DNA from: an uncultured Rhodospirillales bacterium
Lineage (GTDB): Bacteria > Pseudomonadota > Alphaproteobacteria > Acetobacterales > Acetobacteraceae
Reading direction: 5' to 3'
Length of the DNA: 64,000 bases
Assembly: GCA_903823665.1 (NCBI GenBank)
Contig: CAIJTR010000095.1
Coordinates: 40,001-104,000, forward strand
In this document: piece after piece, positions 59,409 to 64,000 of the stretch
Layout of the letters: each line of letters opens with the position of its first letter
Position numbering within the stretch: position 1 is the first letter of the stretch
Translations under genes and position numbers: made by a program
Notes under the pieces: generated by a model
Database searches by the model: none
The model's input: only the letters and a program-made list of their open reading frames with translations
Told to the model about the DNA's origin: nothing

Positions 59409-59909
59409 GTGCCCGCAAAGCCCGTGCGCAAGCGCGCGGCCCCGAAGGCGGACCCGACGGTCCCCGCCTCCCCCGGCACCCCGCGCAAAAAGGCCGCAGC
59501 CGCCGGGCCAAAAAAGACTGCGGAGCGCGTGCGGGAGCGCGCGGCCCCGTCGCGGCTCGATCAGCTGCAAACCATCATTCTGGCCAGCCTGGAAGACGAC
59601 AAGGCCGAGAACATCGTGGCCCTCGACCTCTACGGCCGCGCCGCCTTCACCGACCGCATGGTGATCGCCACCGGCCTCGCCGACCGCCAGATCGCCGCGA
59701 TGGCGACGCATCTGGAGGAAAAGCTTGAGGAGGCCGGGCTCAAGCGCGTGCAGATCGAAGGCACCGGCGGGTCCGACTGGGTGCTGATCGACGCCGGTGA
59801 CATCGTCATCCACCTGTTCAAAGCCGAAGCCCGTGAGATGTACGGGCTGGAGCGGATGTGGGGGCCTGATCTCGACGAAGCCACCGTCGATCCGTCCGAA
59901 GAAGGCTAA
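59409..59909 (+). CDS. rsfS: Ribosomal silencing factor RsfS
   Basis: 166 residues from GTG 59409, the only usual start codon I find after the nadD stop. The first ~48 residues are a Lys/Pro/Ala-rich tail (PVRKRAAPKADPTVPASP), longer than usual. The RsfS (DUF143) core follows, with DKAENIVALDLYGRAAFTDRM, GTGGSDWVLIDAGDIVIHLF and REMYGLERMWG. It binds L14 on the 50S subunit and blocks subunit joining in starvation. The neighbouring rlmH also concerns the ribosome. Confidence 0.93.
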   Translation: MPAKPVRKRAAPKADPTVPASPGTPRKKAAAAGPKKTAERVRERAAPSRLDQLQTIILASLEDDKAENIVALDLYGRAAFTDRMVIATGLADRQIAAMATHLEEKLEEAGLKRVQIEGTGGSDWVLIDAGDIVIHLFKAEAREMYGLERMWGPDLDEATVDPSEEG

Positions 59910-59917
59910 GCGAGCTT

Positions 59918-60382
59918 TTGTCCGAATGGCGGCTCGTGGCGGTCGGAAGGATCGGCCGCGGGCCGGAGGCGGAGCTGTTCACCCGCTACAATGACCGTCT
60001 GCGTCCCAAGCTCACGGTCGTTGAACTGCCCGAAGGTCGAGGCAGTGCGGCTGAGATCAAACGGCGCGAGGGTGAGGCCATTCTCGCCGCCCTCCCCGCC
60101 AACAGCTTCGTTGTGCCGCTCGATCTGGGCGCGGCCGCACCAGACAGCGAGAAGTTTTCAGCCCAACTCACCAGCTGGATCGAACTTGCACGCCCGATAG
60201 CCTTCGTGATCGGTGGTGCCGAAGGGCTCGATAAAGCGGTGATGGCCCGCGCCGATCACGTGCTCTCGCTGGGCGCACTGACATGGCCGCACATTCTGGT
60301 CCGCGTGATGCTGGCGGAGCAACTGTTCCGCGCGAGGGCCATCGCCACCGGCCACCCATACCATCGCGCAGGGCGACCCTGA
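59918..60382 (+). CDS. rlmH: 23S rRNA (pseudouridine1915-N3)-methyltransferase RlmH
   Basis: 154 residues from TTG 59918, 8 bases after rsfS. The SPOUT knot has SFVVPLDLG, FVIGGAEGLDKAV and LTWPHILVRVMLAEQLFRA, and the C-terminus HPYHRAG is the family ending. It methylates pseudouridine 1915 in helix 69 of 23S rRNA using SAM. Coupled to rsfS by position. Confidence 0.95.
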   Translation: MSEWRLVAVGRIGRGPEAELFTRYNDRLRPKLTVVELPEGRGSAAEIKRREGEAILAALPANSFVVPLDLGAAAPDSEKFSAQLTSWIELARPIAFVIGGAEGLDKAVMARADHVLSLGALTWPHILVRVMLAEQLFRARAIATGHPYHRAGRP

Positions 60383-60393
60383 GTGCGCGTCGT

Positions 60394-60756
60394 TTAAGCC
60401 TGCGCGACCCAAACCAGCAGCAAGATAAAGCCCAGAGCACCCGCTCCGGCATGAGCCGCCAGCACCCATCCCGTGCCCTTCACGCCACGCCTGCCGATCA
60501 CGGCTGCAACCAAGCCGGTGAACAGCGCCCCCACCAGCAGCCCAACAGCCCAATGGCCGGTATTGCCGGTGTATTCGTCATTCGTCGCCTGGAGCAGAAC
60601 CGCCAGACCCTCCATGGCAAACGCGCCGGAGATCAGATGCAGCGCCGTCATCCAGGTTTTACGGGGAATACCACGCAGATATTGCTGCCCAATAAACACA
60701 CCAAGCCCCACCGTTGCCGCAATCAGCAACACCGGCGGCAGGGCGCGCATATCCAT
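60394..60756 (-). CDS. Small four-TM membrane protein at the end of the pheST operon
   Basis: 120 residues from ATG 60756, chosen because it overlaps the stop of the preceding flavoprotein gene (TGATG). Four hydrophobic segments are visible (about residues 7-26, 38-54, 67-85 and 95-117). Features include RGIPRKTWMTALHLISGAF and an extramembrane loop ATNDEYTGNTGHWA. I do not recognise a family. Convergent with rlmH, 11 bases between stops. Confidence 0.75.
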   Translation of the reverse strand: MDMRALPPVLLIAATVGLGVFIGQQYLRGIPRKTWMTALHLISGAFAMEGLAVLLQATNDEYTGNTGHWAVGLLVGALFTGLVAAVIGRRGVKGTGWVLAAHAGAGALGFILLLVWVAQA

Positions 60757-61373
60757 CACCAAAGGCTCGCCGCAGCACGGGCCGGCCAAGCCTCGTCATA
60801 CGCTTTTCCGCCCACTCGATTGTCGCTGAGTTCGGCCAACACATCGCCGGGCGTGGGAATGCTGCCGGGCGAAATATGCTCGGCCGGGTTCCACAGTTTC
60901 GAGCGCACAATCGCCCGCGCGCATTGGAAATACGCCTCGGTGATCGCAACCACGATCACCGTGCGCGGGGCCTTGCCGTCCACCGCGAAACTTTCGAGCA
61001 GAGCCGGATCAGCACTCAGATGCGCATGGCCGTTGACGCGAAACGTGGTGCCGGAGCCGGGAATGAGGAACAGCAACCCCACGCGCGGGTCACGCACAAT
61101 GTTGCGCAGGCTGTCCACCCGATTGTTGCCGCGCCTGTCCGGCATCATCAGCGTGGCATCATCATGAATGCGCACAAACCCGCGCTCATCGCCACGCGGC
61201 GAACAATCCAGCCCCTCCGGCCCCACCGTCGCCAACGCAGCAAACGGCGAAGCCTCGATATAGGCCCGATAGGCCGGGATCAGCCGCGACACCACCTTGG
61301 CCGTCGAGGCCTCACCAATCCCGTCATAGCTGCCATAGATGGCTTCCAGCTGGTCGACGGTCTCGATGATCAA
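60756..61373 (-). CDS. PPOX-type FMN-binding flavoprotein (MSMEG_1061-like)
   Basis: 205 residues from TTG 61373, which overlaps the pheT stop by 3 bases (TTGA). The split-barrel flavin fold shows FAALATVGPEGLDCSPRGDERGFVRI, MMPDRRGNNRVDSLRNI and VGLLFLIPGSGTTFRVNG. The EAYFQCARAIVRSKLW ending fits the subfamily. It probably binds FMN or F420-like cofactor and reduces a small molecule. Translational coupling to pheT is a curious but clear arrangement. Confidence 0.88.
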   Translation of the reverse strand: MIIETVDQLEAIYGSYDGIGEASTAKVVSRLIPAYRAYIEASPFAALATVGPEGLDCSPRGDERGFVRIHDDATLMMPDRRGNNRVDSLRNIVRDPRVGLLFLIPGSGTTFRVNGHAHLSADPALLESFAVDGKAPRTVIVVAITEAYFQCARAIVRSKLWNPAEHISPGSIPTPGDVLAELSDNRVGGKAYDEAWPARAAASLW

Positions 61374-63814
61374 CGCAGCACGCCCCCCGTCGATTTCGCC
61401 ACGGCCGCGACGATCTTGGCACAAGCCGCTTCGATTTCGCCATCGGTGAGTGTGTGATCACGCGGTTGCAGCACAACTTCGATCGCCAGCGACTTCTTGC
61501 CGACTTCCAGCTTGTCGCCCTCATAGACGTCAAACAGCGACACGCCCGCGATCAGATTGCGCTCGGCCCCACGCGCGGCGCGCAGCACATTTTCGGCAGG
61601 CGTGGCGGCGTCAACCACAAACGAGAAATCCCGGCTGACAGGCTGGAAAGCCGGCAGATCAGGCAGCGACTTCTTCCGCCGCTTCGGCTCGGCAATGGCA
61701 TCAAGATGGATTTCAAACGCCACCACAGGACCGGTCAGATCGAGCGCCGCCAGCACGCTCGGGTGCAACGCGCCAAAGCTCGCCAGCACCGTCTTCGGTC
61801 CCTGCCGGATCAGGCCGGACTGGCCTGGATGGTAGAACGACGGCGCGTCAGCAGTAACGGTGAGCGCCTCCATCGGAACACCCAACGCCACCAGCACGTC
61901 CAGCACATCCGCCTTGGCATCGAGCGCCGTGGGAGCACGGCTCCCCGCCCAATGCCGCACCGGGGTGCCGGAGCGCAGACCAGCGGCGCGCATCGGCTGA
62001 CCGTTTTCGGTGCTGTCATGGAACACCGGGCCGATCTCGAACAGTGCCACGTCGGGAATACCGCGCGCCGCATTGCGAGCAGCGGCAAGAGCGAGCGTCG
62101 CAATTGCGGTCGGGCGCATCTGGTCGAGATCAGACGCAATCGGGTTGGCCAGATGCAGCGTGTCCGGCGCTGGGCCAAACAGCGCGGCGGTGGCACGGTC
62201 GAGGAAGCTGAACGTGACGCACTCCACCATGCCAGCCGCCGCCAGCGTGCGACGCGCCAAAGCACGACGGGACTGCGCGGGCGTGAGGATCGCCTGCGGC
62301 ACCACACCCATCACCGGCAGAGACACCGGAGGCACAGAATCCAGCCCCCGCAGGCGCAGCACCTCCTCGATCAAATCCGCCTCCGGCTCCATCACCGCCG
62401 CGCCCTCGGCGAGATCCGGCCGGTCAGAAAACGGCTCCAGCGGCGTGCCCGCAGCCACATCATTGCGCCACGACGGCACATTGACGGTCACACTCTCGAT
62501 GGCACGCGAGGCCACCGTGAAGCCAAGCTTCTCCAGATCGGCCACCGCCTGATCCGGCGGCACGGCAAGGCCGCCAAAGCTCTCCATTCGTTCAAAGCGC
62601 AACGTGGCCGTGCGCTGCCAGGCGGGCTCAGCCCCGGCAGATGCCACCGCGCCGGCGGTGCCGCCGCAGAGTTCAATGACCATCGCCGTCGCGGCATCAA
62701 GCGCTGCCGGCATCAGCGCCGGATCAATCCCACGCTCAAACCGCGCCCGCGCGTCAGACGCCACGCCGTGATGGCGACCCGACAGCGCCACTGCGACAGG
62801 ATTGAACCACGCGCATTCAATGAACACGTTGGTGGTGTTTTCGTCGCACCCAGTGCTCTCACCACCGACCACACCGGCCAAGGACACAACGCCGGACGCA
62901 TCGGCAATCGCGCAATCTTCTGGCCGCACGGTGATGGTCTTGCCGGTCAGCGCCGCAAAGCTCTCCCCCGCGCCAGGGCGAAACGTCAGCGTATCGCCGG
63001 TCACCTTGTCCGCGTCGAACACGTGCAGCGGGCGGCCGAGATCGATGGTGAAAAAATTCGTCATGTCCACCAGCGCCGAGATCGGGCGCAGACCGATGGA
63101 GGTCAGCCGGTCCTGCAGCCATTGCGGGCTCTGACCGTTCTTCACGCCACGGACAACGCGCCCGAGCACCCACTGGCAGGATTGTGGCATCTCAATCGCC
63201 CAGTGCAGCGGGCTCTCGAACGCAGCCTGGATCGGCGCAGGCGCGAACGGCTTCAGCGTCCCAATCCCCGCCGCCGCCAAATCCCGCGCCACCCCGCGCA
63301 CGCTTAGCGCATCGCCACGATTGGGGGTGACGCTGATCTCAATGATCGGGTCCGTCAGCTTGGCGTATTCCGCATAGGACATGCCAACCGGCGCATCCTC
63401 CGGCAGATCAATGATGCCCTCATGGTCCGAGCCCAGGCCCAACTCCCGCGTCGAGCACATCATGCCCTCAGACTTCACGCCGCGGATCTCACCCACTTTC
63501 AGCGTGATGTCGCTGCCGGGAACATACGTGCCGGGCAGGCCGAGCACTGTCTTCATGCCGGTACGTGCATTCGGCGCACCGCAGACAACCGAGACGATGC
63601 CCTCGCCGTAATCCACCTTGCACGCGCGCAGACGATCGGCATTCGGGTGCTGCACCGCTTCGATCACATACGCCACGCGGAACGGGGCCAGCGCCGCACC
63701 GCGATCCTCCACGCCTTCCAGCTCAAGGCCGATATTGGTCAGCGTGTCGGTGATCGTCTGCAACGACACATCGGTGTCCAGATGCGTGCGCAGCCAGGAG
63801 AGCGAGAACTTCAT
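61370..63814 (-). CDS. pheT: Phenylalanyl-tRNA synthetase beta subunit
   Basis: 814 residues. Domains in order: the EMAP/tRNA-binding domain (~40-150, YVIEAVQHPNADRLRACKVDYG), B3/B4 editing domain (~210-375), B5 (~400-470), core catalytic-like domain, and the C-terminal FDX-ACB anticodon-binding domain (FQPVSRDFSFVVD to the end). It forms the alpha2-beta2 enzyme with PheS and edits Tyr-tRNA(Phe). It starts 3 bases after pheS. Confidence 0.97.
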   Translation of the reverse strand: MKFSLSWLRTHLDTDVSLQTITDTLTNIGLELEGVEDRGAALAPFRVAYVIEAVQHPNADRLRACKVDYGEGIVSVVCGAPNARTGMKTVLGLPGTYVPGSDITLKVGEIRGVKSEGMMCSTRELGLGSDHEGIIDLPEDAPVGMSYAEYAKLTDPIIEISVTPNRGDALSVRGVARDLAAAGIGTLKPFAPAPIQAAFESPLHWAIEMPQSCQWVLGRVVRGVKNGQSPQWLQDRLTSIGLRPISALVDMTNFFTIDLGRPLHVFDADKVTGDTLTFRPGAGESFAALTGKTITVRPEDCAIADASGVVSLAGVVGGESTGCDENTTNVFIECAWFNPVAVALSGRHHGVASDARARFERGIDPALMPAALDAATAMVIELCGGTAGAVASAGAEPAWQRTATLRFERMESFGGLAVPPDQAVADLEKLGFTVASRAIESVTVNVPSWRNDVAAGTPLEPFSDRPDLAEGAAVMEPEADLIEEVLRLRGLDSVPPVSLPVMGVVPQAILTPAQSRRALARRTLAAAGMVECVTFSFLDRATAALFGPAPDTLHLANPIASDLDQMRPTAIATLALAAARNAARGIPDVALFEIGPVFHDSTENGQPMRAAGLRSGTPVRHWAGSRAPTALDAKADVLDVLVALGVPMEALTVTADAPSFYHPGQSGLIRQGPKTVLASFGALHPSVLAALDLTGPVVAFEIHLDAIAEPKRRKKSLPDLPAFQPVSRDFSFVVDAATPAENVLRAARGAERNLIAGVSLFDVYEGDKLEVGKKSLAIEVVLQPRDHTLTDGEIEAACAKIVAAVAKSTGGVLR

Positions 63815-63817
63815 AAC

Positions 63818-64000
63818 CTAAACTCCCTCGTGGAGCATGACGGGGGAGAGCGGGTTGAACCCGTAATGGCGCAGCCAGCGCATGTCGCTCTCATAAAATG
63901 GCCGCAGATCGGGCATGCCGTATTTCAGCATCGTCACCCGCTCAATCCCCATGCCGAACGCGAAACCCTGCCACTCCCGCGGATCAATGCCGCAATTCGC
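63818..64000 (-). CDS. pheS: Phenylalanyl-tRNA synthetase alpha subunit, C-terminal 60 residues (cut by window edge)
   Basis: Read from base 64000 down, the frame gives [20 protein letters not shown], then a segment starting [18 protein letters not shown]. This is class II motif 3 with the PheS C-terminus, ending in TAG at 63820-63818. The rest of the gene lies beyond the window. First visible gene of the operon pheS-pheT-PPOX-membrane protein. Confidence 0.96.
   Translation of the reverse strand, partial: ANCGIDPREWQGFAFGMGIERVTMLKYGMPDLRPFYESDMRWLRHYGFNPLSPVMLHEGV

Noticed and set aside
61454..63307. Plus-strand 617-codon open frame opposite pheT
   Set aside because: Same shadow effect; Arg/Gln/His-rich product and pheT is unambiguous.

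Overview
The window is GC-rich chromosomal DNA of an alphaproteobacterium. Evidence: a ChvG/ChvI-type two-component pair close to ATP-type pckA; a short (149-residue) HprK lacking the N-terminal domain found in Firmicutes; a PTS built only from HprK, RapZ, EIIA, HPr and EI; and the order proA-nadD-rsfS-rlmH. The PTS operon with EI in the same transcription unit and no sugar permease resembles Rhodospirillales/Acetobacteraceae. That placement is inference; the genus cannot be read from the sequence. I recognised no rRNA, tRNA, transposase, integrase or CRISPR array.

Layout. 1-5.9 kb: a prolyl oligopeptidase cut by the window edge, bactofilin, an EI24/CysZ-like membrane protein, a PfkB sugar kinase (adenosine kinase type) and typA with a clear terminator. 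5.9-10.9 kb: a threonine dehydratase-like enzyme divergent from the tightly overlapping regulatory PTS operon hprK-rapZ-EIIA-HPr-EI. 10.9-13.5 kb: two lipoproteins (one a SPOR-domain lytic transglycosylase) and an Xre/RES toxin-antitoxin pair with a visible palindromic operator. 13.6-22.6 kb: an orphan molybdopterin hydroxylase large subunit, an RND pump with its adaptor but no outer-membrane channel gene, and an HMG-CoA-lyase/CaiB CoA-transferase pair. 22.6-24.8 kb: the most accessory-looking part, with dispersed repeats, an unrecognised ORF, and a strikingly AT-rich two-gene cassette. 24.8-31 kb: fasciclin protein, hexapeptide acyltransferase, prephenate dehydratase, a His/Ala-rich small protein, a DadA-like oxidase, cytochrome b561, KdsB and a HisN-type phosphatase. 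31-36.6 kb: a yejABEF-type peptide ABC transporter. 36.7-39.5 kb: small membrane protein, etfB, etfA and 3-hydroxyacyl-CoA dehydrogenase on the minus strand. 39.6-49.7 kb: MscS channel, an amino-acid-hydroxylase-like dioxygenase, a UbiH-type monooxygenase, glnK-amtB behind a good sigma-54 promoter (amtB carries a frameshift), ftsK and ppk2. 49.7-57.3 kb: DUF1003, DUF2934, asparaginase, chvG-chvI, a HugZ-like protein, pckA and an orphan CheZ-like phosphatase. 57.4-64 kb: proA, nadD, rsfS, rlmH, and on the minus strand pheS-pheT-PPOX flavoprotein-membrane protein.

How the parts fit. Several modules deal with carbon/nitrogen state sensing (regulatory PTS, GlnK/AmtB, ChvG/ChvI with pckA). Others are housekeeping: translation (typA, rsfS, rlmH, pheST), envelope (bactofilin, lytic transglycosylase, KdsB, MscS) and division (FtsK). 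A palindromic repeat beginning CGTCATTGCGAG occurs at four intergenic sites, two of them between convergent genes. The best leads for something new are the AT-rich cassette at 23.5-24.7 kb, the toxin-antitoxin operator architecture, the glnK control region with its broken amtB, the His/Ala-rich protein, and the pheST operon tail.
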